This document shows, in pieces, positions 9,639 through 18,049 of a stretch of 64,000 nt of DNA. The notes below the pieces were generated by a model, which saw nothing but the letters and a program-made list of their open reading frames with translations, ran no database searches and had not been told where the DNA came from. A program made the position numbers and the translations under genes. This DNA comes from Bacillus sp. ISL-7. Lineage in GTDB: Bacteria > Bacillota > Bacilli > Bacillales_B > DSM-18226. The DNA lies in the NCBI RefSeq assembly GCF_018613065.1, contig NZ_JAGGQW010000015.1, forward strand, positions 1 to 64,000. The letters run 5' to 3'. How positions within the stretch are numbered: position 1 is the first letter of the stretch; each line of letters begins with the position of its first letter.

Positions 9639-9672
9639 AAGGCTGTACGTACTGCCTGTACTGTACAGCCTC
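9639..9672 (-). terminator. intercistronic hairpin before the intracellular GH32 gene
   Basis: On the minus strand GGCTGTACAGTA pairs with TACGTACAGCC (one bulge), and TTGTTTC follows. It lies just after the solute-binding protein stop codon. The placement suggests it sets the high binding-protein to low-enzyme ratio usual in sugar operons. Confidence 0.6.
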
Positions 9673-9682
9673 AGCCAACCGT

Positions 9683-11299
9683 TTATTTTGTGTTCCTGTC
9701 GTATCCTGCTTGTTTAATCTTTAACCACTCTTGTAATCCTAAGCGGTCTAATTCTTTCAAATATCCATCCCATTCTTTTTCCACTTTGCCATTTTGAATC
9801 CATTCGGCCCGTTTTCTCATAACGAAAGCAAACATATCCGTTTCAATTGTTGTAAGTTTATCGCTATCTTCTAATGAGAAGAATACTCTTGGATAAATAT
9901 TTTCTGCGGTCATATGAGGAGTCATAACTTCCTTCATTAATCCTAATCTCCATGCAGCATCATCTGGTTTTGTGGTAACTTTTCCATAATACTCATCTAA
10001 AATCGCTAATGGTCCGCCTATATTTGTTTTTTGTCTTAATTCCACTGGTGCTGTACCTGATAAAGGTAAATGTTTTAGCATTCCTGCTGCTTCATCTAAT
10101 TCAAAGATATTTTGTTGAGTTTTATCACCATACGTACCCCAGTTATCTTGAACAGATTGTTTTGGTTCATATAATTGATCAATCCATTTTGCAGTCAGTT
10201 CAATGTTCTTATCCGAACTTGTGATAACCATTCTGCCTCTATCAAATCCCATTCCATTGGTTCTGGCTACATTCACTTGGCCATCTGGACCAGCAAGCGG
10301 CTTCATTAGGTCATATTTGTCATTCATTCCAGTAATATTGGCTTTATCCCAAGTGAAATATAAACCATAGCGATTATCTTTGCCTTTTGCTAGATACGTG
10401 TTCCAATCTTGTTCAAACGCTTCAACATCGATTAGGCCTTCTTTATATAACTCATTGAGAAATTTAATACCTTCTTTATATCCTTTATCTGATGCTGTAA
10501 ACGTAACTTTACCATCATTGCTTACAACCGTATGATCCCAGTTTTCACCAAGGCCAAACGATCCAAATAAGAATGCTAAGTCTTCCCCGCCTGCTTGCTT
10601 ACCAATAAACGACATTGGGATTTCATCTGCTTTTCCGTTGCCATTTGGATCTTTTGTTTTAAAGGCAATCAATACTTGCTTTAATTCTTCTGTGTTTGTC
10701 GGCATTTTTAACCCTAATTTATTTAACCATTCCACATTGATCCATGGGAAATCATCAACCGAGTGAATACTTTCTTTTCCTGAACCTAACTCCTCAATCC
10801 ATGGGAAAGAGTAAATATGTCCATCAGGAGCAGTCATCATTGCTTTATATTCAGGTGCTGCTTCCAAAACCTTTTGCAGGTTAGGCATGTACTTCTCTAT
10901 TAAATCTTCCACAGGAACAATCGCACCATCTTTTGCAAGTTTTAATAGATCATGGTCATTAAAACCTGCATCGAGGATGGCATCTGGCAGATCACCGCTT
11001 GCCATTGCCAGGTTTCTTTTTTCAATAAAAGCATCGGAGGTATAGTTTTTCCACTTAATATGAACACCCGACTGATCTTCCAAACGCTTATAAATTAATT
11101 TTTTATTAGGATCAGCCGGCGCTAATGGTGAGCTTTGGGTCATAAAGTTCAATGTCACTTTTTCCTTTAAAGGGAAAGAAACATCCTTTAATTTATACTC
11201 TTTTGATGATGCAGTTTCACTTTTGCCACTGTTACTACAGCCTGAAACTAGTAATATCGTAGCAAGTGATGCAGCCATAACTTTTTTTACATTTTTCAT
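9683..11299 (-). CDS. ABC transporter solute-binding lipoprotein (LplA/LipO type)
   Basis: The 538-residue protein has a lipoprotein signal with the lipobox VSGC (Cys 21), then a large type 1 extracellular binding fold of the size typical of the LplA/YtcQ/LipO group that binds oligosaccharides. A strong GGAGGG ribosome binding site precedes the ATG. It follows the two permease genes and precedes the fructan hydrolases, so its ligand is probably levan- or inulin-derived oligofructose. It would deliver the ligand to the two upstream permeases. No ATPase gene is present in the operon. Confidence 0.88.
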   Translation of the reverse strand: MKNVKKVMAASLATILLVSGCSNSGKSETASSKEYKLKDVSFPLKEKVTLNFMTQSSPLAPADPNKKLIYKRLEDQSGVHIKWKNYTSDAFIEKRNLAMASGDLPDAILDAGFNDHDLLKLAKDGAIVPVEDLIEKYMPNLQKVLEAAPEYKAMMTAPDGHIYSFPWIEELGSGKESIHSVDDFPWINVEWLNKLGLKMPTNTEELKQVLIAFKTKDPNGNGKADEIPMSFIGKQAGGEDLAFLFGSFGLGENWDHTVVSNDGKVTFTASDKGYKEGIKFLNELYKEGLIDVEAFEQDWNTYLAKGKDNRYGLYFTWDKANITGMNDKYDLMKPLAGPDGQVNVARTNGMGFDRGRMVITSSDKNIELTAKWIDQLYEPKQSVQDNWGTYGDKTQQNIFELDEAAGMLKHLPLSGTAPVELRQKTNIGGPLAILDEYYGKVTTKPDDAAWRLGLMKEVMTPHMTAENIYPRVFFSLEDSDKLTTIETDMFAFVMRKRAEWIQNGKVEKEWDGYLKELDRLGLQEWLKIKQAGYDRNTK

Positions 11300-11323
11300 A
11301 TCATTACCCTCCTAAATATCGTG

Positions 11324-11337
11324 TGTAAGCATTTACA
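11324..11337. promoter_or_regulatory. cre-like site between permease and binding-protein genes
   Basis: TGTAAGCATTTACA matches the CcpA consensus TGNAANCGNTTNCA at all but one fixed position (A for G in the central CG). It lies in the gap before the lipoprotein gene and may add catabolite control inside the operon. Confidence 0.4.
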
Positions 11338-11360
11338 ATTAAATCTATTAAATTGGCTCA

Positions 11361-12242
11361 TTATTTCAATGAACCCACCATGACACCTTTTTCAAAGTAC
11401 TTTTGGAAGAACGGATACATGATAATAAGTGGCAGACTAGAAATAACTATCGATGAGTATTTGATCATTTCTGAGAGCTTTTTAAGCTCAGCCATTGCCT
11501 GCTGATCACTTATCATTCCTGGTCCTGTTTGATTTTGAATCAATATCGACCTCAAAACTAATTGTAATGGGTGCAATTTCGGATCCTCGAGATAAATCAT
11601 CGCATCAAAATAAGAGTTCCATTGACCAACAAATGCATACATTGCTAGGACGAAAATGATAGGTTTGGAAAGTGGCATAACGATTTTAAAGAAGATTAGT
11701 AGATCGGATGCTCCATCCACCTTTGCGGCTTCATGTAATTCATAAGGAATACTTTTAAAATAAGTCCTTGCTAGGATAATATTCCATACATTCACGGCGC
11801 CTGGTATTAAAATCGCCCAAGGGGTGTTTAGCATTCCTAGGTCTTTTACAACCAGGTAAGTTGGAATAAGTCCACCTCCAAAGAAGATGGTGATAATAAA
11901 TAGTGTCATAAAGAAATTTTTCCCGACAAAGCCATTTACCGATAATGGATAGGCAGCAAAAATACAAACCACAACAGTTATAACGGCAAATCCTACTGAA
12001 TAAAGAATAGAATTGATAAAGCCACGGACCATCGCATCATTGGATAAAATCAACTGATACCCTTTAAAACTCCAATCTGAAAAATTGAACGAAATCCCTT
12101 TATTTAATAACACTGTTGGATCCATAAATGACGCAAGAACGACATATACCAAGGGAACTAACACGATTAATACGGCTAAGCATAGAAAGATATTATTAAA
12201 GCCTAATATGATTCGGTCTATGCGGGTGTGCTTTATATTCAT
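11361..12242 (-). CDS. ABC sugar permease, LplC/YtcP type
   Basis: The 293-residue integral membrane protein has six hydrophobic segments and the binding-protein-dependent permease EAA loop, seen as HEAAKVDGASDLLIFFKIVMP. It ends in the typical ...GVMVGSLK tail of this permease class. It is the second gene of the fructan operon, 18 bases after the partner permease, with an AAAGGAG site before the ATG. With its partner it would form the membrane channel for oligofructose uptake, energised by an ATPase encoded elsewhere (MsmX-like). Confidence 0.9.
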   Translation of the reverse strand: MNIKHTRIDRIILGFNNIFLCLAVLIVLVPLVYVVLASFMDPTVLLNKGISFNFSDWSFKGYQLILSNDAMVRGFINSILYSVGFAVITVVVCIFAAYPLSVNGFVGKNFFMTLFIITIFFGGGLIPTYLVVKDLGMLNTPWAILIPGAVNVWNIILARTYFKSIPYELHEAAKVDGASDLLIFFKIVMPLSKPIIFVLAMYAFVGQWNSYFDAMIYLEDPKLHPLQLVLRSILIQNQTGPGMISDQQAMAELKKLSEMIKYSSIVISSLPLIIMYPFFQKYFEKGVMVGSLK

Positions 12243-12260
12243 CTCAAGACTCCTTTCTCG

Positions 12261-13238
12261 TTAATATAAACCTTCACCTTCGTTTAACTTCTTAACGATT
12301 TTATTAACTACGATTAACAAGATTACGTTAATGACTGAATTAAACAGGCCAACAGCTGTTGAATAAGCATAGTCGCCGGACTGTAAACCTACTTTATACA
12401 CATACGTTGGCAGAATTTCGGAAGAAGGCAAATTCATTGCGGTTTGCATTAAATATGCTTTTTCAAATCCAATCGACATAATCCCTCCAGCAGCCAAAAT
12501 AAATGTTACTGCCATTAATGGTTTCAATGTCGGTAAATCGATGTGAATCATTCTTTGAAGAATATTTGCTCCATCAATCGTTGCTGCATTGTGTAATTCA
12601 GGGTCAACATTCGATAAAGCCGCCACGTAGATAATCGATGACCAGCCTGCCGCCTGCCAAATACCAGAGATAATATAGATTGATCGGAAATAATCTGGAT
12701 TTGACATGAACATAAGCGGCTTTCCAGTTATGAAGCTAACCAGTTGATTAATAGGGCCTGTTGGTGATAAGAAAATAAACACCATACCAACAATTACAAC
12801 CACAGAAATAAAGTTTGGTGCATAGAGCACGAGTTGAATATTTTTTTTAATGGCCGCCCTTCGTAGCTGATTAAGCATTAATGAAAGGATGATAGGGACT
12901 GGGAAGCCAACGATTAAGCCAAAAAAACTGAGTTTAAGCGTATTCATAAAAATGTCGGTAAAGTTAGGTGAAGATAAGAATTTGGTGAAATTATCAAATC
13001 CGACCCAATCACTTCCTAAAATCCCTTTGATGGTACTAAAATCTTTAAAGGCAATAATGGCTCCATACATGGGGATATATTTAAAAATGATTGTTAAAAT
13101 GACAGCTGGAGCAATCAGCAAATAAAGATGATAGTTTTTCTTGATATATTCCAATTTGCCTGTCAGTTTCGAAGCTGCTTTCTTTTCCGCTTGGATCTGT
13201 ACAACTGGTTCCTTTTGGACATTTACTAATTCTTGCAA
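12261..13238 (-). CDS. ABC sugar permease, LplB/YtcP-partner type
   Basis: The 325-residue protein has a short cytoplasmic N-terminus, six predicted membrane segments and the EAA-type loop HNAATIDGANILQRMIHIDLP. The start is a TTG codon eight bases after AGGAGG; no ATG near the family's usual start has a better site. It is the first gene of the fructan operon. It pairs with the next permease and the LplA-type lipoprotein to import oligosaccharides. Confidence 0.88.
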   Translation of the reverse strand: MQELVNVQKEPVVQIQAEKKAASKLTGKLEYIKKNYHLYLLIAPAVILTIIFKYIPMYGAIIAFKDFSTIKGILGSDWVGFDNFTKFLSSPNFTDIFMNTLKLSFFGLIVGFPVPIILSLMLNQLRRAAIKKNIQLVLYAPNFISVVVIVGMVFIFLSPTGPINQLVSFITGKPLMFMSNPDYFRSIYIISGIWQAAGWSSIIYVAALSNVDPELHNAATIDGANILQRMIHIDLPTLKPLMAVTFILAAGGIMSIGFEKAYLMQTAMNLPSSEILPTYVYKVGLQSGDYAYSTAVGLFNSVINVILLIVVNKIVKKLNEGEGLY

Positions 13239-13352
13239 GCTCTTAACCTCCTATCTAATAGCTTTTTTCTTTATCTGGTTTTAACTTTAGCAAATTTGGA
13301 AAAGGAGAGAGTTTAATATCTTCGGAAATGGACGTTTAAAATTTTCGGCAGT

Positions 13353-13366
13353 TGAAAACGGTTCCA
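13353..13366. promoter_or_regulatory. cre site upstream of the fructan operon
   Basis: TGAAAACGGTTCCA fits the CcpA-binding consensus TGNAANCGNTTNCA at every fixed position. It lies about 115 bases before the first permease start, where CcpA would repress transcription when preferred sugars are present. Confidence 0.7.
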
Positions 13367-13464
13367 TTTAACTTCTGGAAAATTAACAAAGTATTCACGC
13401 ATATCTTTTGTTTTTTTATTTATGATTAAGGTGGATTGTTAAAACATAGGAGAGGAAGTGGGAG

Positions 13465-14369
13465 ATGCCTTTTAAAGCACGAACTGTCCCAGGTAAATTA
13501 ATTATTCTAAGGATTTTAAACAAGAGAATGGATCAAACCGTTGACGAGAAAAAGTACTATTTGTACCAAGAAAAAGGCTTTGAGGGTGAAGTTCAGTTTG
13601 ATTTATTAACAGAAAAGATTCAGAGTGAGTGTTATATTTTAAATGATTTGCTGTTAAACGTTAACAAAACAACCTTCCAACTTGATACCACTATCATTTT
13701 TCAAAAGAAAATTAGCTTTTTTGAAGTAAAAAATTATGAAGGCGATTATTGTTTTCGAAACGGCCGGTTCGAAACGCTGGCTGAAAAGGAAATTAAGAAT
13801 CCACTGCATCAGTTGAGACGCAGCAAATCTTTGCTTCGCCAATTACTCCAAAAATACGGATATAATTTACCAATTGAGGGATATGTTGTTTATATAAACC
13901 CCCGGTTTACTTTATATCAAGCCCCGTAAATGAACCCATAATTTATCCAACGCAGCTAGACGCACTTATGGAAAATTTAAATGCGCAACCGTCAAAACTA
14001 ACAACCCAGCATAAAAAGATTGCTGAAAAACTAGTTTCGTTGCATCAAATGGACTCCTCATTTATTCAAGTACCGGCTTATAACTTTGATCAGGTGAAAA
14101 AGGGGATAACGTGTAAAGAATGCAGCTCGTTTTCGATGTTTGTCCAAGGAAAGAAAATAGTGTGTGGTGATTGTAGGTGCGAAGAGGTAGTTGAATCTGC
14201 TGTTTTGCGCATGGTGGATGAAATCAAGCTCCTATTTCCGGATCGAAAGATAACCACCAATCTTGTTCACGAATGGTGTGTGGTGGTTGAATCTAAGAAA
14301 AGAATAAGCAGGATTCTAGAGAGAAACTTTAAAAGAGTAGGTGTTCGTAATTGGACTTTTTATGAGTGA
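13465..14369 (+). pseudogene. NERD (nuclease-related) domain gene with a frameshift
   Basis: The first frame (13465-13929) encodes about 154 residues with the NERD core, including FEVKNYEG, the restriction-endonuclease-like Glu-x-Lys. It then hits a stop after QAP. The next frame continues at once as VNEPIIYPTQLD and runs to 14369, containing two CxxC pairs (CKEC, CGDC) and ending NWTFYE, the normal end of these proteins. One extra C in the run at 13922-13925 would restore a single frame of about 300 residues. It is either a recent one-base deletion or a sequencing error. NERD proteins are common in Bacillus plasmids and chromosomes, with poorly known roles in DNA processing. Confidence 0.8.
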
Positions 14370-14379
14370 TCTTTATAAT

Positions 14380-14637
14380 CCCTATAATAGACATTTTTCC
14401 TTTTTCCTTGTGGAGTTTTGTCCTTCGGAACCCTTACGATAGACATTTTTCCTGTTCCCTTGTGGAGTTTTGTCCTTCGGAACCCTTACGATAGACATTT
14501 TTCCTGTTCCCTTGTGCGTTTTTGTCCTTCGGAACATTCACGATAGACATTTTTCCTGTTCCATGTGGAGTTTTGTCCTTCGGAGCCCTTACGATAGACA
14601 TTTTTCCTGTTCCCTTGTACGGTTTTGTCCTTCGGAA
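14380..14637. repeat. five tandem 51-52-bp repeats
   Basis: Five consecutive units start at 14380, 14431, 14483, 14535 and 14586. Each contains the constant blocks GATAGACATTTTTCCTGTTC (the first unit differs slightly) and TTTTGTCCTTCGGA. Units differ mainly in a short segment after CCTTGT. The array follows the NERD gene. It has no convincing coding capacity. Confidence 0.9.
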
Positions 14638-14678
14638 CCTAAATATTCAACAACAGGATCACTAAGGAGATCTTACAA

Positions 14679-14714
14679 CAAAAAAAACTCCTCTAGTATC
14701 TTAACTAGAGGAGC
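14679..14714 (-). terminator. terminator of the sensor operon
   Basis: On the minus strand CTCCTCTAGT and ACTAGAGGAG pair around a short loop and a run of eight T follows. The stem overlaps the stop codon of the VOC gene. Confidence 0.88.
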
Positions 14715-15087
14715 TGCTCTCAAAAAATATTATTCTATTGCCAAACGGGTCATGAATGCATAGTTCTTTGGTTTTCCATGGAGTTTCTTCGATACCAGGG
14801 CGGGCGTACTTATAATCCTTTGAAAGAAGCCGTGAATAAAATGACTCGATGTTCCCCACTTCAATCCTCACCGCTGCACCTGGACAGCAATCCCCGTGAT
14901 GCTCAGAAAGATGAATAATACAATTTTTATAGGATATTTGCATATACAGTGGCATATTATCCTCAAACCGATGCTCCCAATCGATCACAAATCCCAAATA
15001 ATCCATATAAAACTCTTTTGCCTTCGCTTCATCAAAAATACGAAGGATAGATGTGAGACCTTTCATGGTTATTTCGGATGTATTCAT
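14701..15087 (-). CDS. VOC/glyoxalase-superfamily protein
   Basis: The 128-residue protein has the paired beta-alpha-beta-beta-beta fold of the vicinal oxygen chelate superfamily. It resembles the bleomycin-resistance-like/glyoxalase group, with LRIFDEAKAKEFYMDYLGF at the start and DPFGNRIIFFE at the end. It starts 26 bases after the sugar-binding protein gene with no terminator between them, so it is probably the last gene of the kinase-regulator-binding-protein unit. Its substrate is unknown. The arrangement may be chance read-through rather than a functional link. Confidence 0.75.
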   Translation of the reverse strand: MNTSEITMKGLTSILRIFDEAKAKEFYMDYLGFVIDWEHRFEDNMPLYMQISYKNCIIHLSEHHGDCCPGAAVRIEVGNIESFYSRLLSKDYKYARPGIEETPWKTKELCIHDPFGNRIIFFESSSSS

Positions 15088-15113
15088 ACTAATCCCTTCC
15101 CCTTGTCCCCATT

Positions 15114-16439
15114 TTATTGAATTTCTTTAAGACCTATATTGATTTTTTCTACAGCTTCCCTCGCCGAAGTCTTAACATCCTTCCCGCCGATTCCAACATC
15201 CTCAAACAATGTTCTGATTGCATTACTGACTACGGGATACGCAGGAGTAACAGGGCGGTTCTTTGAAAATTTTTGCGTTTGCTGTAAAAATATGTTTTTA
15301 GGATACTCATTTAGCTCCGGAAAAGCTTTAGCTACAGAGAATCTTGCAGGAATATCACCTGTTATAGTTACATACTTTTTCATTCCTTCATAACTTGTCA
15401 CATATTTAATAAACTTCCATGCTTCCTGTGGGTGTTTTGATTTAGAGGTGATTCCGAGCGCCCATCCACCATTTGGAACAAACTGATATTTATCCTTTGG
15501 CAGTGGAGTTATTCCAAAATCTTCTCCGAGCTTAAATTCAGGGTGATTTTTTTCCAGATCTGCAAGTGTCCAAGAACCAAGCACAGTCATCGCAAGTTTG
15601 CCTGACTCAAACGCAGCTGGGGGTAATTCAAATGCGGCAACAGCATTTTTATGATATAGATCTTGATAAAATTGAAGGGCATCTAACGCCTCTTTTGAAT
15701 CTAAATACCCACTTGCCGTAGTTCCATCGGGGCTTATAATATTAGCACCAAACTGCCAAAGGAGCGGTGTTTTAAAATAAGCAGGAGATTCTCCATCATT
15801 AAAACCCTGTGCCGGGTCAATACCGATCACATCTTTAGCAGGATTATTTACTTTTTTAGCAATCTCTAATACCTTATCCCATGTTAATGGGTTTTTGGGA
15901 TCTTCAGATGGATAAGGGATACCGGCATCTTTAAATAAATGTCTATTGTAATATAAAGCAATACTTGACTCGACAATCGGTGCAAGGTAAATTTGACCCT
16001 TATAAATTAATCCTCGCAAGGTAGAGGCAGGAATATCTTCAATCTGCCCCTCCTTTCTCATAAATGGATCAATTGATAATAACGATCCGGTATTTGCATA
16101 AAGAGCAAGCGTAGGACTGTCAATCGTCAAAATATCCGGAGGGTTTCCTGCAGCAAGTTCTGTCCGCAGTCTTATTTCATAATCACTGTATGGAATCGAC
16201 TTCATATTCACCGAGATATCGGGGTTTGCTTTTTCAAAAACAGAAACTAATTCTTCAAATGCCTTATTTTCAGCCGTATTTCCACTATTTCGCCAAAACG
16301 TCAACTCAGTTCGTTCGGAACTCTTTGGTTTTGCCGCTTTCTCTTTTTGGGGGCTACCAGAGAATGTATCAAAAAAGGACAACGCATACACTAAAATACC
16401 CAAAAGTATAATTGCAAAAATAGTGAACCATTTTTTCAT
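15114..16439 (-). CDS. membrane-anchored sugar-binding protein, probable sensor component
   Basis: The 441-residue protein is a type 1 extracellular solute-binding fold (LTFWRNSGN near the N-terminus, PPDILTIDSP and NGGWALGI further on). It has an N-terminal hydrophobic segment at residues 4-22 but no lipobox cysteine, so it is probably held by an uncleaved signal anchor. It starts 26 bases after the response regulator and has no permease partner beside it. This context matches three-component systems such as AraPST and XylFII-LytS-YesN, in which a binding protein presents the sugar to the kinase. The ligand may be a fructan oligosaccharide, which is inferred from the neighbouring operon only. 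Confidence 0.8.
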   Translation of the reverse strand: MKKWFTIFAIILLGILVYALSFFDTFSGSPQKEKAAKPKSSERTELTFWRNSGNTAENKAFEELVSVFEKANPDISVNMKSIPYSDYEIRLRTELAAGNPPDILTIDSPTLALYANTGSLLSIDPFMRKEGQIEDIPASTLRGLIYKGQIYLAPIVESSIALYYNRHLFKDAGIPYPSEDPKNPLTWDKVLEIAKKVNNPAKDVIGIDPAQGFNDGESPAYFKTPLLWQFGANIISPDGTTASGYLDSKEALDALQFYQDLYHKNAVAAFELPPAAFESGKLAMTVLGSWTLADLEKNHPEFKLGEDFGITPLPKDKYQFVPNGGWALGITSKSKHPQEAWKFIKYVTSYEGMKKYVTITGDIPARFSVAKAFPELNEYPKNIFLQQTQKFSKNRPVTPAYPVVSNAIRTLFEDVGIGGKDVKTSAREAVEKINIGLKEIQ

Positions 16440-16465
16440 CTACATTCCCTTTCTTTCTTGAAAAC

Positions 16466-18049
16466 TTAAACATCTAAGGCATTACGGAATTCAACAGGGG
16501 TTTGTCCAAAGTGTTTTTTAAAAACAGTACTGAAATATCCAGAGTTAGAAAAGCCAACTAAGTTTGCTACATCAATGATTTTTAGTTGCTTATCTCTTAA
16601 AAACTCCCGGGCTTTGTCCATTCGTAAATTCACCAGATAATCACTAAAATTCTGCCCCACATAATTTTTAAAGGTTTCAGATAAATAAGCACTATTGATA
16701 TGAAAGAGTTCCGATAATAAGGTAAGTGAGATTTCACTAGCGTAATGCTGGTCCAAATAGTGTCGAACACTATCAACGATTAATTTCCCGTTCGAAAAGC
16801 GTGCCGTACGTACTTTTCCAATAATTAATTGGGCTAATTGAAGGAGGTTTTCAAGCACTTTACTTTGCGAATTAAGTTCCCAGATACTTTGTTGGCAATT
16901 CCAAATCGTTTTTTGAATATCTTTCGTTTCGATATCATATTTTTTTGCCAGCGACCCTAACAAAAATAACACTCGATTGGCAGCAAAAGAAAAGGACAAA
17001 ATCGATTGGTTTCCATTCCCTCGCAATAAGGTTTGAATATTTTCTTTAAACGCCTCGAAATTAACATTTTCAATCGTATTAGTTAACTTTCTTTCAAAAT
17101 CAGGTGAAAACTCAAATTCTTCTTCTTTCGTTATCGCCGCATCAATTACCTGCGATTGCGAGCCAAGTTGACTTTTACTCCAGGCAAGTAAACTGGAAAT
17201 ATAACCTGTCTTAAAGCTAGCTAGACCCTTGACAACATTTCCGATTCCAATCACCGTTTCTAAACTCAACAATCTTTTCACATTCTGTTGTACCCTTTCA
17301 ACCAAACTAGAAGGACTATTTATATCTATTCGTATTAGAAAATGAACCATATTTGCATAGCTTGGGTCGTAAAACGAATAAGTTCCTGTATTCTCTTTTG
17401 AGATCTCTTTGCATAACATTTGGAAAGGAAGCCAGAGCTCCTTTAATCGATTGGGATTGCCAAAGCCCTCTCTAATTTCCACGCTGACAAATTGGACAAT
17501 GGCGTCCTCATTTACAAGTTCCTCGAGTTGTAGCTGGCGCAGTCTTTCAATAACCAAATTAAGCTGTAACCATTCCTCTTTAACTAAATAGAGCAAGTAT
17601 TGTTCCTGTACTTCTTGAAGCTGGGTAAGAACAAGCTGCCGCATCTGAGCCGTTTCAACTTGTTTTCGCCGCTCTTCCTCAATTTCTTTACGAATTTTTC
17701 GTAATGCTTCTACTAATTCATCGGGAGCTACCGGTTTTAACAGATAGTCTCTAACCCCTTCCTTCATGGAACCACGTACCAATTCAAAATCGGAATAACC
17801 CGATAATACGATCACTTTTACTCTTGGAAATTCCTGCTGACATCGTTTAGCTAATTCAAGGCCATCCATAATGGGCATCCTCATATCTGTAATGACCAAA
17901 TCAATATCCATGCAACCAAGCAATTCAAGTGTATCTTTCCCATTAGAAGCTTCGCCAACAATTTCAAAACCTTCATCTTCCCAGTTCACTTTCATTCGTA
18001 AGCCATTACGAATTTGAATTTCATCATCCGTGATTATGACCTTCATCAT
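16466..18049 (-). CDS. YesN-type response regulator, AraC-family output
   Basis: The 527-residue protein has an N-terminal receiver domain (phospho-acceptor Asp 55 in LVITDMRMPIMDG, conserved Lys in YLLKPV), a long central linker, and a C-terminal AraC DNA-binding domain with two helix-turn-helix segments ending in FSNSGYFSTVFKKHFGQTPV. The start codon chosen follows GAGGTG by about six bases and overlaps the kinase stop by some 26 bases, which indicates translational coupling. It should activate sugar-uptake genes when phosphorylated by the adjacent kinase. The fructan operon a few kilobases downstream is the likeliest target. Confidence 0.88.
   Translation of the reverse strand: MMKVIITDDEIQIRNGLRMKVNWEDEGFEIVGEASNGKDTLELLGCMDIDLVITDMRMPIMDGLELAKRCQQEFPRVKVIVLSGYSDFELVRGSMKEGVRDYLLKPVAPDELVEALRKIRKEIEEERRKQVETAQMRQLVLTQLQEVQEQYLLYLVKEEWLQLNLVIERLRQLQLEELVNEDAIVQFVSVEIREGFGNPNRLKELWLPFQMLCKEISKENTGTYSFYDPSYANMVHFLIRIDINSPSSLVERVQQNVKRLLSLETVIGIGNVVKGLASFKTGYISSLLAWSKSQLGSQSQVIDAAITKEEEFEFSPDFERKLTNTIENVNFEAFKENIQTLLRGNGNQSILSFSFAANRVLFLLGSLAKKYDIETKDIQKTIWNCQQSIWELNSQSKVLENLLQLAQLIIGKVRTARFSNGKLIVDSVRHYLDQHYASEISLTLLSELFHINSAYLSETFKNYVGQNFSDYLVNLRMDKAREFLRDKQLKIIDVANLVGFSNSGYFSTVFKKHFGQTPVEFRNALDV

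Noticed and set aside
14380..14637. CRISPR array
   Set aside because: The repeats are contiguous 52-bp tandem units without spacers of constant length and without cas genes.
14470..14763. 97-codon plus-strand ORF across the 52-bp repeats
   Set aside because: Its sequence only reflects the repeated DNA and it overlaps the VOC gene terminator and coding end.
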